Assembly: GCA_947089905.1 (NCBI GenBank) | Contig: CAMUMG010000002.1 | Span: 310,001-374,000 of the forward strand | Source of the DNA: an uncultured Lachnospiraceae bacterium | Lineage (GTDB): Bacteria; Bacillota; Clostridia; Lachnospirales; Lachnospiraceae | Reading direction: 5' to 3' | DNA length: 64,000 nt | Part shown: piece by piece, positions 1 to 9,530 of the stretch | Position numbering within the stretch: the stretch's first letter is position 1 | How the letters are laid out: the number at the start of each line of letters is the position of its first letter | Notes under the pieces: generated by a model | The model's input: the letters and a program-made list of their open reading frames with translations, nothing else | Database searches by the model: none | What the model was told of the DNA's origin: nothing | Program-made: the position numbers and the translations under genes

Positions 1-1890
1 GGACTAACTGGAACACCTAGTCCAGAGGAATGTTTTCAAACATGGTACAATAATATTTATGAGGACTATTATCCTGCAGTTGACGCCTGTATTGATAAAA
101 TGAAATTAGAAAATCGCGCAGAAGTGGAATATCCTTGGAGACATACAGTTCTTGGGAAAATCTTTGTCCGTTGTGGCGGAGTTAGGGATTGTTCCTATCC
201 CTATGGTATCTGTTTACGAGGATATCATCAAAATATTACTGATACCATTCGGCTAAGGCAGGAAAAACAGGTATTAGAAGAATTAAATTATGAGATACTA
301 GATACGCTTCAAGGGCTATTTTTTGCAGTTTATCGAATCGATCTGTCGAAGGGAACAATTAAAGAACTTCATCTACCTAAAAACGAACTTCCAAGTGCAC
401 AAGAAGAAATAGAATATTCTTGTTTTATTCAACAGAAAGTTAAAAATTTATATCATCCAGATGATTTTTTAAGATTAGAAAAAGAATTTTCGTTAGAGGC
501 TTTAGAAAAATTATGTTATCAAAAACATCAGAAATTTGCAGGAGAGTATCGAAGAATATTTGGAACACAATATAGATGGGTTTCTTTGACAATTTCCTTT
601 TGGGAAGGAGATGGAAAAGGGAAATGGGGTATTTTAGCATTACAGGATATTCATTTACAAAAGCAGCGAGAAGAAACGAATCAACTTGCACTAGAAGATG
701 CCTGTCAAGCAGCTAAAAAGGCAAATAGTGCAAAGAGTGATTTTCTCTCGAAAATGTCCCATGATATTCGAACTCCACTCAATGCCATTTTAGGAATGAC
801 AACTATTGCAGAAGCAAACTTAAACGATCCACTAAAAGTACAGGATTGTATTGAAAAAATTAAGATATCTGGAAAACTGCTTAGAAATCTTGTCAATGAA
901 ATCTTAGATATGAGCAGAATTGAGAGTGGAAATTATCATCTGAATTTATCTGAATTTACAATGAGAGAACTCATTGATTCTGTACTTTCTATGGTAGAAC
1001 CGATGTTTCAGGAAAAACAGCAAATATTTAAATTAAATGATAGGAGACTTCAAGAGGAAGTCTTAGTTGGCGATATAATGAGAATACAACAGATTTTTAT
1101 GAATATTCTTACCAATGCCAATAAATATACACCAACGGGAGGAACTATATGTTTTTCGATTGAAGAACAGTTAAATCAGGGAAATATTTATCGAGGTTTT
1201 CAGTTTACGATAGAAGATACTGGAATTGGAATGTCGCAGGAGTTTCTTTATGAAATCTTCGAACCATTTACTAGAGCAGAAGATTCCAGAATCAGTAAAG
1301 TAACAGGAACAGGACTTGGAATGGCAATTACATATAGTATTATACAGCTCATGGGAGGAACGATAGAAGTAGAAAGTGAACTTGGAAGGGGAAGTAAGTT
1401 TATTGTATGTTTAAATTTTAAGAAAAAAGAAGTTCAAAAGAAGGATGAATTAAAAATAGATAAACAAAAGGAATTAATAGATATCTCTACATTAAATTTA
1501 GAAGGAGTACATTTACTATTAGCAGAGGATAATGAATTAAATATGGAGATTGCAAAGGAATTTTTAGAACTATCTGGGGCAAAAGTGAAGGCAGTTTCGA
1601 ATGGAAAAGAGGCACTAGAAGAGTTTAGAGAATCTACTATTGGTCACTATTCTATCATTTTTTTGGATATTCAAATGCCTGTAATGGATGGATATCAGGC
1701 AGCAAGAACAATCAGAGCTTTACCCCGTTCTGACGCAGCAGATATTCCAATTATGGCGATGACAGCAAATACATTTTCAGAGGACATTATAATGGCAAAA
1801 CAAGCTGGTATGAATGAACATATAGCGAAACCACTTACCTTATCTAAACTTTCAGAAATACTTCAAAAATATTTAGTTCATAACACTTAA
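1..1890 (+). CDS. Hybrid sensor histidine kinase/response regulator (5'-partial)
   Basis: The reading frame is open from the first base, so the start lies outside the window; 629 residues are visible. A PAS-like sensor region comes first, with no membrane segment seen. The HisKA dimerisation domain follows with H-box SHDIRTPLNAILGM (phosphodonor His at 760-762), then an HATPase domain with N-box NILTNANKYT and G-boxes EDTGIGM and GTGLGMAI. A C-terminal receiver domain has its phospho-acceptor Asp in LDIQMPVMDGY (codon 1666-1668). The layout implies phosphotransfer from His to the attached Asp, perhaps onward to another partner. There is no DNA-binding output domain, so the target cannot be named. 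It stands alone, 124 bp before the sugar transferase gene. Confidence 0.93.
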   Translation, partial: GLTGTPSPEECFQTWYNNIYEDYYPAVDACIDKMKLENRAEVEYPWRHTVLGKIFVRCGGVRDCSYPYGICLRGYHQNITDTIRLRQEKQVLEELNYEILDTLQGLFFAVYRIDLSKGTIKELHLPKNELPSAQEEIEYSCFIQQKVKNLYHPDDFLRLEKEFSLEALEKLCYQKHQKFAGEYRRIFGTQYRWVSLTISFWEGDGKGKWGILALQDIHLQKQREETNQLALEDACQAAKKANSAKSDFLSKMSHDIRTPLNAILGMTTIAEANLNDPLKVQDCIEKIKISGKLLRNLVNEILDMSRIESGNYHLNLSEFTMRELIDSVLSMVEPMFQEKQQIFKLNDRRLQEEVLVGDIMRIQQIFMNILTNANKYTPTGGTICFSIEEQLNQGNIYRGFQFTIEDTGIGMSQEFLYEIFEPFTRAEDSRISKVTGTGLGMAITYSIIQLMGGTIEVESELGRGSKFIVCLNFKKKEVQKKDELKIDKQKELIDISTLNLEGVHLLLAEDNELNMEIAKEFLELSGAKVKAVSNGKEALEEFRESTIGHYSIIFLDIQMPVMDGYQAARTIRALPRSDAADIPIMAMTANTFSEDIIMAKQAGMNEHIAKPLTLSKLSEILQKYLVHNT

Positions 1891-2014
1891 AACAGTTGTT
1901 AAATTATATAAATTGTGATAGGATATGTTGGAAAATAGGTTTTAGACTTAATATAGTAGTAATTTAGAAACCTTTCTAACAAAGTTCTATCTTTTTGAAA
2001 GGAAGGGAAAAGCT

Positions 2015-2599
2015 ATGAATTATCTTAGAGTAAAGAGAGGAATAGATTTTCTTTTATCTTTGCTTGGATGTATTGTTTTACTTCCTATATTTCTAATTAT
2101 TGCAATTATAATTAAACTTGACTCACCTGGACCAATTTTTTTTAAACAAAAACGAATTGGCATCCATAAAACCTATTTTTATATTTTAAAATTTCGGACT
2201 ATGCGGATAGATACCCCAAAGGACTGCCCAACACATCTTTTGGAAGATCCAGAACGTTATATTACAAAGGTTGGAAAGTTTTTGAGAAAAACTAGTTTAG
2301 ATGAACTTCCGCAAATTATAAACATTGTGAAAGGAGAGATGAGCATTATAGGTCCCCGCCCTGCTCTTTGGAATCAGGAAGATCTCGTTGCAGAACGCGA
2401 TAAATATGGAGCAAATGATATTCCTCCCGGCTTGACTGGATGGGCACAGATCAATGGAAGAGATGAATTAGAAATTCCCGTAAAAGCAGCGTATGACGGA
2501 GAATATGTTAAAAAAATCAGCTTTCGATTTGATTTGCATTGCTTTTTTGGAACAATCCGTTGTGTATTAAAACATGATGGTTGGAAAGAAGGCAAGTAA
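2015..2599 (+). CDS. Small sugar-phosphate transferase (PglC/WcaJ C-terminal type)
   Basis: This 194-aa protein is a monotopic phosphoglycosyl transferase, which moves a sugar-1-phosphate from a nucleotide sugar to undecaprenyl phosphate as the first step in making a surface glycan. The N-terminal hydrophobic helix (about residues 11-34) is followed by the family patterns PGPIFFKQKRIG, FRTM, the catalytic Asp-Glu pair in SLDELPQ, GPRPAL and PGLTGWAQING. The length is that of the small PglC type without the extra membrane domain of WcaJ. A good ribosome site, GAAAGGAAGGG, precedes the ATG. No glycosyltransferase or flippase genes are nearby, so the glycan it starts is unknown. Confidence 0.9.
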   Translation: MNYLRVKRGIDFLLSLLGCIVLLPIFLIIAIIIKLDSPGPIFFKQKRIGIHKTYFYILKFRTMRIDTPKDCPTHLLEDPERYITKVGKFLRKTSLDELPQIINIVKGEMSIIGPRPALWNQEDLVAERDKYGANDIPPGLTGWAQINGRDELEIPVKAAYDGEYVKKISFRFDLHCFFGTIRCVLKHDGWKEGK

Positions 2600-2616
2600 T
2601 GGTTGGAGGGATATAA

Positions 2617-3138
2617 GTGAATACAAAAGAAGAATTTGAAAAAATTTATCACGAGATGTACCAACAGCTACGGGATTACGCGTGGAATTATTTAACGAGA
2701 AAAGAAAGACTAGAAGAGGTATTACAAGATACTTTTTGGAGCATTTATGTTAATATGGAAATAGTAATGAAAGAAGAAAATTACTATAGTTGGATTTTCG
2801 AATGTTTCAAAAATAATCTCAAAGAGGCAATTCAAAAAGAGATTGTAAGTCGTAGGACAGAAGTTTCATATGAAGCTATTTTAGACGAGAACATATCAGA
2901 TGGTTTTGATTTTACAAAACAAGTTGAGGATAGAGAACTTTTAAACCAAATTGCGAAGAAAGAAGAACTGCAAAGTTTATATTTACAATATGTTGAAGGT
3001 TACTCTATTGCAGAAATGACAAAACTTTTAAATATGACAGAAGGTCAATATAAAATGAGGATTTGTCGTCTGAAAAAGAAGTTAGCAAAAAATTTAGAAG
3101 AGATAGGTTATGAATCACCAAAAAAGAAGAAAAAATAG
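2617..3138 (+). CDS. RNA polymerase sigma-70 family factor (ECF-like)
   Basis: The 173-aa product looks like a group 4 sigma factor. An N-terminal region-2-like part contains RDYAWNYL and ERLEEVLQDTFWSIY; a C-terminal region-4 helix-turn-helix contains LYLQYVEGYSIAEMTKLLNM. A lysine tail ends the protein. The start is GTG at 2617, with GGAGGG about 6 bp upstream. The membrane protein at 4213-5172 has the topology of an anti-sigma factor and a secreted protein follows it, so the three may form a signalling unit, though an 845-bp stretch with a broken gene lies between. The promoters recognised cannot be read from this window. Confidence 0.8.
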   Translation: MNTKEEFEKIYHEMYQQLRDYAWNYLTRKERLEEVLQDTFWSIYVNMEIVMKEENYYSWIFECFKNNLKEAIQKEIVSRRTEVSYEAILDENISDGFDFTKQVEDRELLNQIAKKEELQSLYLQYVEGYSIAEMTKLLNMTEGQYKMRICRLKKKLAKNLEEIGYESPKKKKK

Positions 3139-3255
3139 CTCATTATGTTCGGACACTTTATTGATTGTTTGTGGAGTGATAGTTGGAGTTTAATTTATTC
3201 CTATATTTGCGGGATTTCAATATAAATGAAAACCGTTAGAGGAGGCAATAATGTA

Positions 3256-4071
3256 TTGTTAAATGAAATTTCTTTTGAAGCGGGTCCTTTGGAAACAATG
3301 ATGGAAAGGCTTTTTAAAACAATGAACTCCATAGATCAATAGTGGTCAGAAAAAGTTGAGCCGGCATCGCAAAAACAAATTCATGCCTTGGAGGAAATAT
3401 CTGGCTTGAGACAACATGGAAAAAGTATTCCATATGCTTATCTGCTGTTTTTAGAGGAGATGGGTCAAAATGACAATGGATTATTGGAGCAGGAATGGGA
3501 TGGGTATACAGAAGTCAATATTGACAGTATATTAAGGGATTATATCCGTTACATAAATAAATTTGATATGGATATGAATAAATATATGCTGTTTTCTACA
3601 CATTGGTCAGAAAGTGTGTTGTTTTTGAAACTGACAGAGGAAGAAAATCCGCCGGTTTATAAATTCGATGGACAATTGTTCTCGGGTTCGTTTGAAAACT
3701 ATTTATTTCAAATGGCATTCCGAAAAGTGGAAGATACACAGTTTTTATATCAGATTGAATTGGTGGCTTCCCCAAAGAGATTTCGTGAGATTTTATCCGA
3801 AAAGTCAATGCAAAGTATTCAATGGACAACACGAATGGAATTGATAGAGTATTTATTGAAACCGTATCAATTACAAAAGGCATGGTTTAGTGATGAAGTG
3901 CGTTTCTATGGCATTTCGTCGGAATATATTATGTGCGTGGATTTGAGTTGGGCACTCAATATTACAGTTTCCAGTGATGATCATAGCACCCTTCAAAAAA
4001 AGAGCAGAAGTCTGGCTCGTTTATTTGGAATTCAGCCAAAACATTATAAGAAATTTAACAAAGCGGAGTAA
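3256..4071 (+). pseudogene. SMI1/KNR4 (SUKH)-like protein with an in-frame stop
   Basis: The reading frame after the stop gives about 240 residues resembling SUKH-superfamily proteins, often immunity proteins of contact-dependent toxins: note IPYAYLLFLEEMG, the YMLFSTHW strand pattern and YKFDG. The same frame is open upstream (LLNEISFEAGPLE... to NSIDQ) but is cut by TAG at 3340-3342. An AGAGGAGG ribosome site at 3237-3244 lies before a possible TTG start at 3256. It also leads a three-codon ATG frame. Translation of only the downstream part would need a weak TTG at 3388. No toxin gene is adjacent. Either the gene is dead or the stop is a sequencing error. The family call is by pattern only. 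Confidence 0.55.
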
Positions 4072-4212
4072 AGGGCTTCTAAATAAATTCTGTAATCGTA
4101 TGCAAATATATACATAATATTATATGTTTTATAAATCAGGAACACTTTTCCGAAAAGGGAGTTACTTTTACTGAATTCCGCTTTTTGATATGCAGTTAGA
4201 AAGGATAAATAA

Positions 4213-5172
4213 ATGGCACAACAGAAAAATATTCTGATACCACCAGATAAAGTGCAGGAATTACAAAAAACTCAGAATGTTGAAATTTCGAAATCGGAAA
4301 AGACGCTGCTTCAACTGGCAAAAGAAGAGTTAAATCAAATTACTTATAATGAATCAGATCAGCTTATCGATCCAGAGCGGATTTCTTCTTTAATTGAGAT
4401 TATTAAGAAATATGAAAAGCCAACACTTCCAGAAGGCTTTGGTGAGGATGAATTTTTTAAACGTTTTCAGGATAAGATGCAGTCAGAATCTAAACAAAAG
4501 CAAAAAAGTATCATTCAACTTCAGGAATCACAAAATGGAAGGACAGAAAAAAGAGAACAACATTTCAAACGTAGATTTATAGTAACAGCAGCATCGGTTC
4601 TCATCTTATTTTCCATTATTATAGTAGGAAAAGTAGCATCGGTTGATGCTAATACAAAATTATTTAAGTTAATAACTCAAGAGGATGGTTTACTTTATTA
4701 TAAAAATAGTACATTATTAGGTTCACCTATTCAAATAACAGAGGAAAAAGAAGAATTTACACATTATAAAAATATAACAGTGACCATAGATGAATTTTTA
4801 AAGGTATATGCAGATGATGTATATTTACCTTTGGAACTGTTAAAAGATCTAAATAATTGCAAGTTTTCCTATGTTGAAAAATTAAAATCCTCTTTTATGT
4901 ATACTTATACAAATCCTGAAACAGATGAATTTTTTATTATGAACATAACAAAAAGTCAGAGTATTTCTCAACAGATGTACTATGCTCTTTCAAAAAATAG
5001 AAAACTTTTAGATGTTGACTGTGGGTGGGATGGCGCGAAAATCTATTATAATGAAGAAGAAAGTAATTTATGGGCAATACTAGAGCTTGGAACAGGTCTT
5101 TATGATATTGAAAGTAATATGTCATTGGATACTTTTTTGGATCTTATCAGAAACTTAGAAATTTACAAATGA
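4213..5172 (+). CDS. Single-pass membrane protein, putative anti-sigma factor
   Basis: The 319-aa protein has a charged cytoplasmic N-terminus (about 1-118), one membrane helix at about 119-142 (FIVTAASVLILFSIIIVGKV) and an extracytoplasmic C-terminal domain of about 175 residues. This is the usual topology of anti-sigma factors paired with ECF sigma factors. The C-terminal end, with a predicted strand then LSLD-like TFLDLIRNLEI, resembles DUF4367-type sensor domains, but the match is weak. It lies downstream of the sigma gene at 2617 and 19 bp before a secreted protein, with which it is probably co-transcribed. No zinc-binding HxxxCxxC motif is seen. Confidence 0.5.
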   Translation: MAQQKNILIPPDKVQELQKTQNVEISKSEKTLLQLAKEELNQITYNESDQLIDPERISSLIEIIKKYEKPTLPEGFGEDEFFKRFQDKMQSESKQKQKSIIQLQESQNGRTEKREQHFKRRFIVTAASVLILFSIIIVGKVASVDANTKLFKLITQEDGLLYYKNSTLLGSPIQITEEKEEFTHYKNITVTIDEFLKVYADDVYLPLELLKDLNNCKFSYVEKLKSSFMYTYTNPETDEFFIMNITKSQSISQQMYYALSKNRKLLDVDCGWDGAKIYYNEEESNLWAILELGTGLYDIESNMSLDTFLDLIRNLEIYK

Positions 5173-5191
5173 AAAGATTGGAGAGATACAA

Positions 5192-5731
5192 ATGAAGAAG
5201 ATAAATAAAATAATGTTATTAACAGTGTTATTAAGTATAGGATTATTTACTGCAAGTCCTAAAACTGTAAAGGCAGAGGATTTGTTAGAGGAAGAAGTAT
5301 TGCAGGAAATTGAGTTGGATATTGAAAATATGACACAGGAAGAGGCAGAACAATTTTTAAGGGATACTATTGGATTACCAAAGACTTTTTCAATCGATGA
5401 GTTAGAGGGAAGAATTAGTGTTATACCAACTTCATCTTCGATTATAATTACATATAGTACTACCTCTCAGATAGGAACTGCAAGTGAAATAGGGGTAAAG
5501 CAAGTTTATATCCAAAATAGAGATCCAGGCGGATATACTTATGCAAGTTCACTGATACTTCCAATAAAATCTTATAATACAGAAGATACCTATTTTTCAG
5601 GAGGTGTAAGTGTCAATTCTCCAACAGTAGGAAAAGAATATCGTGTGAAATTAACACATTATATGATAGTAGATGGAGTAGAGTATAAATTTACTTCTAC
5701 AACCGATCCTATTTTATTTACTGGAAACTGA
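5192..5731 (+). CDS. Secreted protein of unknown function
   Basis: The 179-aa product starts with a clear signal peptide (lysines, then a hydrophobic core LLTVLLSIGLFTASP, probable cleavage near residue 28 after VKA). The mature part begins with an acidic helix (EDLLEEEVLQEIELDIENMTQEEAEQF is the general region, residues 29-55) and ends in a beta-rich domain of about 100 residues. There is no LPXTG anchor or lipobox. It follows the putative anti-sigma gene by 19 bp with AGATTGGAGAG as ribosome site, so it may be part of the same cell-surface response. I do not recognise the family. Confidence 0.6.
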   Translation: MKKINKIMLLTVLLSIGLFTASPKTVKAEDLLEEEVLQEIELDIENMTQEEAEQFLRDTIGLPKTFSIDELEGRISVIPTSSSIIITYSTTSQIGTASEIGVKQVYIQNRDPGGYTYASSLILPIKSYNTEDTYFSGGVSVNSPTVGKEYRVKLTHYMIVDGVEYKFTSTTDPILFTGN

Positions 5732-5782
5732 GTATCTCTAACTGGAAGATAAATTTTCACTGAAAATTCAGGAAAATAATGC

Positions 5783-5811
5783 TTGCCTTTTTTAATTCCT
5801 TATGTTAGAAT
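5783..5811 (+). promoter_or_regulatory. Promoter before rpmJ
   Basis: TTGCCT and TAGAAT with a 17-bp spacer lie 36 bp before the L36 start. It gives the rpmJ unit its own promoter, in keeping with the absence of the usual upstream ribosomal genes. Confidence 0.6.
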
Positions 5812-5847
5812 AACAAATGGACTTTTTTTGAAAGGAGTGAATTGAGA

Positions 5848-5961
5848 ATGAAGGTTAGATCTTCAGTAAAACCAATTTGCGAAAAATGTAAGATTATTAA
5901 AAGAAAGGGTGCTATCAGAGTAATCTGTGAAAACCCAAAGCATAAGCAAAGACAGGGCTAA
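5848..5961 (+). CDS. rpmJ: Ribosomal protein L36
   Basis: This 37-aa protein begins [14 protein letters not shown] and ends KHKQRQG, a textbook zinc-type L36 of the large subunit. The zinc ligands C11, C14, C27 and H32 are all present. AAAGGAGTG lies 9 bp before the ATG. In most Firmicutes rpmJ sits between infA and rpsM. Here infA, map and secY are missing upstream: a secreted-protein gene is the neighbour, and rpsM is 328 bp downstream. The reading frame is intact and typical. Confidence 0.97.
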
Positions 5962-6289
5962 TTTCCAGTAAAAGCAGGTTTTTTTGGCTTTTATTGTTTC
6001 GATATAGTGAGCGTTATCTGGAATTTCTATTTCTGATACGGGCACTTGTATAGAAACAGTTCTTGCTTTCTGCGTTACAATCGTCTGTGGGAAACGGGAT
6101 AGACTTTTTGTTTAGACCGACAGATGGCATTGTGATATTGTGGGCTGCATTGTGTTGCAGTTTTAGATCGCATTTTGATCTTTCAGCTAAAGTTTTGCTG
6201 TCACAATTTAAAGCGGCTGACGTGATTTACAGTATTGTAATCATGGTACTAATTTTTTACTTTATATTTTATATGGAGGTGCTATACGC
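5962..6289 (+). other. Unusually long rpmJ-rpsM spacer without a credible gene
   Basis: This 328-bp stretch separates two genes that are normally close together. A frame beginning at 6063 runs into rpsM but lacks a ribosome site and looks non-coding. Several short inverted repeats are present (for example GATCGCATTTTGATC near 6165), followed by an AT-rich tract and then ATGGAGGTG, the rpsM ribosome site. It may be a leader or an rpsM promoter region. I cannot match it to a known ribosomal leader family. Confidence 0.45.
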
Positions 6290-6658
6290 ATGGCTCGTAT
6301 CAGTGGTGTGGATTTACCAAGAGAGAAACGCGTGGAAATTGGACTTACGTATATTTACGGAATTGGCAGAGTAAGTTCCAATCGTATTCTTGAAAAAGCA
6401 AATGTCAATCCAGATACTCGTGTTAGAGATTTAACGGATGAAGAAGTAGCAAGAATTCGTGACGTAATTGATGAAACAATGGTAGTAGAAGGTGACTTAA
6501 GAAGAGAAGTTGCCATGAACATTAAAAGATTGCAGGAAATTGGATGCTACAGGGGAATCCGTCACAGGAAAGGGCTCCCGGTTCGAGGCCAAAAGACCAA
6601 AACGAACGCGAGGACCAGAAAGGGCCCGAAGCGTACAGTTGCTAATAAGAAGAAATAG
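6290..6658 (+). CDS. rpsM: Ribosomal protein S13
   Basis: The 122-aa small-subunit head protein begins [20 protein letters not shown] and carries YIYGIGR, the helix-two-turn-helix region, and the C-terminal [13 protein letters not shown] and [17 protein letters not shown] tail that reaches the decoding site. Length is usual for the family. The ribosome site is ATGGAGGTG. It opens the rpsM-rpsK-rpsD-rpoA-rplQ run, with spacers of about 15 to 60 bp that suggest one transcript. Confidence 0.98.
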   Translation: MARISGVDLPREKRVEIGLTYIYGIGRVSSNRILEKANVNPDTRVRDLTDEEVARIRDVIDETMVVEGDLRREVAMNIKRLQEIGCYRGIRHRKGLPVRGQKTKTNARTRKGPKRTVANKKK

Positions 6659-6687
6659 TAATACAAAATCCAACAGGAGGGTTTGAA

Positions 6688-7089
6688 ATGGCTAAGAAAG
6701 CAGTAGCTGCAAAAAAATTGACGAAGAAGCGTGTAAAAAAGAATGTAGATCGCGGACAGGCACACATTCAATCGTCATTTAATAATACAATTGTTACTTT
6801 AACAGATTCCGAAGGAAATGCCCTTTCTTGGGCAAGTGCCGGTGGATTAGGATTTCGTGGTTCTCGAAAATCCACTCCTTATGCAGCACAGATGGCAGCA
6901 GAAACCGCAGCAAAAGCGGCTTTGGTTCACGGTCTTCGTTCCGTAGAGGTTATGGTAAAAGGACCGGGCTCAGGAAGAGAAGCAGCAATTCGTGCATTAC
7001 AGGCGTGTGGTATTGAGGTTACAAGTATTCGTGACGTAACTCCTGTTCCTCATAATGGATGTAGACCACCAAAACGCAGAAGAGTGTAA
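6688..7089 (+). CDS. rpsK: Ribosomal protein S11
   Basis: The 133-aa platform protein shows [47 protein letters not shown] and the conserved end [13 protein letters not shown]. Length and order are usual. It lies 29 bp after rpsM with CAGGAGGG before the ATG, in the alpha-operon arrangement. Confidence 0.98.
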   Translation: MAKKAVAAKKLTKKRVKKNVDRGQAHIQSSFNNTIVTLTDSEGNALSWASAGGLGFRGSRKSTPYAAQMAAETAAKAALVHGLRSVEVMVKGPGSGREAAIRALQACGIEVTSIRDVTPVPHNGCRPPKRRRV

Positions 7090-7107
7090 TAAGGAGGTAA
7101 TCATAAA

Positions 7108-7704
7108 ATGGCTAGAGATATGGGTCCAGTATTAAAGAGATGTCGTTCCCTCGGAATTGAACCTGCATATTTAGGAATAGATAAAAAGTCTAACCGAAAT
7201 TTTTCCAGAGCTGGAAAGAAAGTAAGTGAATATGGCTTACAGTTAAGAGAAAAGCAAAAAGCAAAGTTTATCTATGGTATGTTAGAAAAGCCGTTCCGCA
7301 ACGATTTTGAAAAAGCAAAGAAATTGAAATATGGAACAACTGGTGAGAACTTAATGATTTTGTTGGAGCTTAGACTGGATAATGTATTATTCCGTATGGG
7401 TTACGGTAGAACCAGAACAGAAGCAAGACAGATTATTGATCACAAACACATTTTAGTCAATGGAAAGTGTGTAAATATTCCTTCTTATCGGGTAAAAGCG
7501 GGCGATGTTATCGCAGTTAGAGAAAAAGCAAAGTCTGCACAAAGATATAAAGACATTTTGGAAGTCACCGACGGAAGAGCAGTTCCGGCTTGGTTAGAGG
7601 CAGATCATGAAAACCTAACCGGTACAGTAAAGGAAATCCCAACCAGAGATCAGATTGAAGTTCCGGTAAATGAAGTGCTTATTGTCGAGTTGTACTCCAA
7701 ATAA
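7108..7704 (+). CDS. rpsD: Ribosomal protein S4
   Basis: The 198-aa protein begins [16 protein letters not shown] and contains the S4 RNA-binding domain ([23 protein letters not shown] region, about residues 90-150). It nucleates assembly of the 16S 5' domain and in many bacteria represses its own operon. The zinc-cysteine form of the N-terminus is absent: a single Cys is seen near residue 11. Its place between rpsK and rpoA with AAGGAGG before the start fits co-transcription. Confidence 0.97.
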   Translation: MARDMGPVLKRCRSLGIEPAYLGIDKKSNRNFSRAGKKVSEYGLQLREKQKAKFIYGMLEKPFRNDFEKAKKLKYGTTGENLMILLELRLDNVLFRMGYGRTRTEARQIIDHKHILVNGKCVNIPSYRVKAGDVIAVREKAKSAQRYKDILEVTDGRAVPAWLEADHENLTGTVKEIPTRDQIEVPVNEVLIVELYSK

Positions 7705-7763
7705 TAGGACTGCCATTTTACTATTTGGAATACCCCTCACAAAACCTAAAAGGAGGGTTCACT

Positions 7764-8723
7764 GTGTTTGATTTTAAACCACCAAAAATTGATATAGCTG
7801 AAATAAGTGAAGATAAGAAATACGGCCGTTTCGTTGTCGAACCTCTGGAACGAGGCTATGGCACAACGCTAGGGAATTCCCTTCGCAGAATTATGCTTTC
7901 CTCTTTGCCTGGGGCAGCGGTCAGTCAGGTGAAAATTGATGGTGTTGTTCACGAGTTCTCCGGACTTCCGGGTGTAAAAGAAGACGTGACAGAGATTATC
8001 ATGAACATAAAGAACCTGGCAATTAAGAACACAAGTGAAACAAGTGAGCCAAAGACTGCTTATATCGAATTTGAAGGTGAAGGTGTAGTAACGGCTGGAG
8101 ATATTCAGGCAGAGCCAGATATTGAAATCCTCAATCCAGATTTGGTAATTGCAACGTTAAATGGCGGCACGGACAGTAAGCTTTATATGGAACTGACCAT
8201 TACAAAAGGCAGAGGTTATGTCAGTGCGGACAAAAATAAAAATGAAGATCTTCCAATTGGTGTAATTGCAGTCGATTCTATTTATACACCGATAAAGCGT
8301 GTAAATTTGACTGTAGAAAATACCCGTGTAGGACAGATTACAGATTATGATAAATTAACACTCGATGTATATACAAATGGTACATTAGGACCAGATGAGT
8401 CTGTTAGTCTTGCAGCGAAGGTATTGAGTGAGCACTTAAATTCTTTTATCGATCTATCTGAAAATGCTAAAACAGCAGAAGTCATGGTAGAAACGGTGAA
8501 CAATGAAAAGGAAAAAGTGCTCGAAATGAATATCGATGAGTTGGAATTGTCGGTACGTTCTTATAACTGTTTAAAGAGAGCTGGAATTAATACAGTAGAG
8601 GAACTTTGCAGCAGAACCTCAGAAGATATGATGAAGGTCAGAAATTTAGGTCGCAAGTCTTTAGAAGAAGTACTTGCAAAATTAAAGGAACTGGGACTAT
8701 CCTTGAATTTAAGCGATGACTGA
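7764..8723 (+). CDS. rpoA: RNA polymerase alpha subunit
   Basis: The 319-aa protein has an N-terminal dimerisation domain ([25 protein letters not shown] and GVKEDVTEI) and a C-terminal DNA-binding domain ([18 protein letters not shown] and [11 protein letters not shown]). GTG at 7764 is chosen as start because AAAGGAGGG lies 6 bp upstream and the product then begins [15 protein letters not shown], as in related Clostridia. The frame is open 13 codons further upstream, but without a ribosome site. Confidence 0.98.
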   Translation: MFDFKPPKIDIAEISEDKKYGRFVVEPLERGYGTTLGNSLRRIMLSSLPGAAVSQVKIDGVVHEFSGLPGVKEDVTEIIMNIKNLAIKNTSETSEPKTAYIEFEGEGVVTAGDIQAEPDIEILNPDLVIATLNGGTDSKLYMELTITKGRGYVSADKNKNEDLPIGVIAVDSIYTPIKRVNLTVENTRVGQITDYDKLTLDVYTNGTLGPDESVSLAAKVLSEHLNSFIDLSENAKTAEVMVETVNNEKEKVLEMNIDELELSVRSYNCLKRAGINTVEELCSRTSEDMMKVRNLGRKSLEEVLAKLKELGLSLNLSDD

Positions 8724-8738
8724 TAAGGAGGAAATACA

Positions 8739-9275
8739 ATGGCAGGTTATAGAAAACTCGGCAGAACCTCGAATCAGAGAAAGGCTCTATTGAGGAATCA
8801 AGTTACCAATCTGCTCTATCATGGCAAGATTGTTACTACCGAGGCAAAGGCGAAAGAAATCCGCCGCATTGCAGAAAAGATGATTGCACTTGCAGTTAAA
8901 GAGAGAGATAATTTCGAAGAAGTTACAATTTCTGCAAAAGTAGTGCGTAAGGATAAAGATGGAAAAAGAGTAAAAGAAGTAAAAGACGGTAAAAAGGTAG
9001 AAGTATTTGATACCGTAGAAAAAACAATTAAGAAGGATAAGCCATCCAGACTTCATGCAAGAAGAAAGATGAATGCTTATTTATATGAAATAAAAGAAGT
9101 TCCTAAGGAAAATGCAGGTAAGAAAAAGAATACAAAAACAGTCAATGTTGCAGATAAACTTTTTACTGAGATCGCTCCAAAATATGCAGATCGTAATGGC
9201 GGTTATACTAGAATTGTAAAGATTGGTCAACGTAAAGGTGATGCAGCAATGGAAGTTTTAATTGAATTAGTGTAA
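8739..9275 (+). CDS. rplQ: Ribosomal protein L17 with a long internal insertion
   Basis: The protein starts [20 protein letters not shown] and ends [26 protein letters not shown], the L17 signature of the polypeptide exit-tunnel region. At 178 aa it is about 55 residues longer than the E. coli type. The extra part, roughly residues 65-130, is rich in Lys, Glu and Val ([19 protein letters not shown]). Longer L17 proteins occur in Clostridia, so this is probably a lineage trait, not damage. It closes the ribosomal run and is followed by a strong terminator. Confidence 0.96.
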   Translation: MAGYRKLGRTSNQRKALLRNQVTNLLYHGKIVTTEAKAKEIRRIAEKMIALAVKERDNFEEVTISAKVVRKDKDGKRVKEVKDGKKVEVFDTVEKTIKKDKPSRLHARRKMNAYLYEIKEVPKENAGKKKNTKTVNVADKLFTEIAPKYADRNGGYTRIVKIGQRKGDAAMEVLIELV

Positions 9276-9349
9276 TAGATAGGAGATGATAGGTTTGTCT
9301 AGAATTTTTTCTAGGCATGGCGCAGCCTAAAATCGCCCTATTACGAACT

Positions 9350-9402
9350 AAAAAACCGGAAAGGTCAAAAGGACAATGTCTGTTTGGCTTTTTCGGTTTT
9401 TT
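9350..9402 (+). terminator. Terminator after rplQ
   Basis: The arms 9350-9369 and 9383-9402 pair over 20 positions with three G-U pairs. The right arm ends in six T. It separates the ribosomal operon from xpaC-telA. Confidence 0.85.
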
Positions 9403-9449
9403 GTGATTTTCCGTAAAAGAATTTTAAGAAGATTCTAATCAATATACTA

Positions 9450-9478
9450 TTGCAGAATTTTCAAGAAACAGTTATTAT
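9450..9478 (+). promoter_or_regulatory. Promoter before xpaC-telA
   Basis: TTGCAG, a 17-bp spacer and TATTAT lie about 50 bp before the xpaC start. An overlapping TATAAT at 9476-9481 would give a 20-bp spacer. Confidence 0.5.
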
Positions 9479-9530
9479 AATATAGAAAGCTTTAACGAAT
9501 TTTAGCTGTGATCGATCCGTGGAGGAAGAA

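Noticed and set aside
3388..3390. TTG at 3388 as true start of the SUKH-like protein
   Set aside because: No ribosome site precedes it and the same frame continues upstream with protein-like sequence to the TAG codon.
6063..6374. A 103-codon frame between rpmJ and rpsM
   Set aside because: It lacks a ribosome site, overlaps the certain rpsM start in another frame and has no protein-like pattern beyond a hydrophobic tract from AT-rich DNA.
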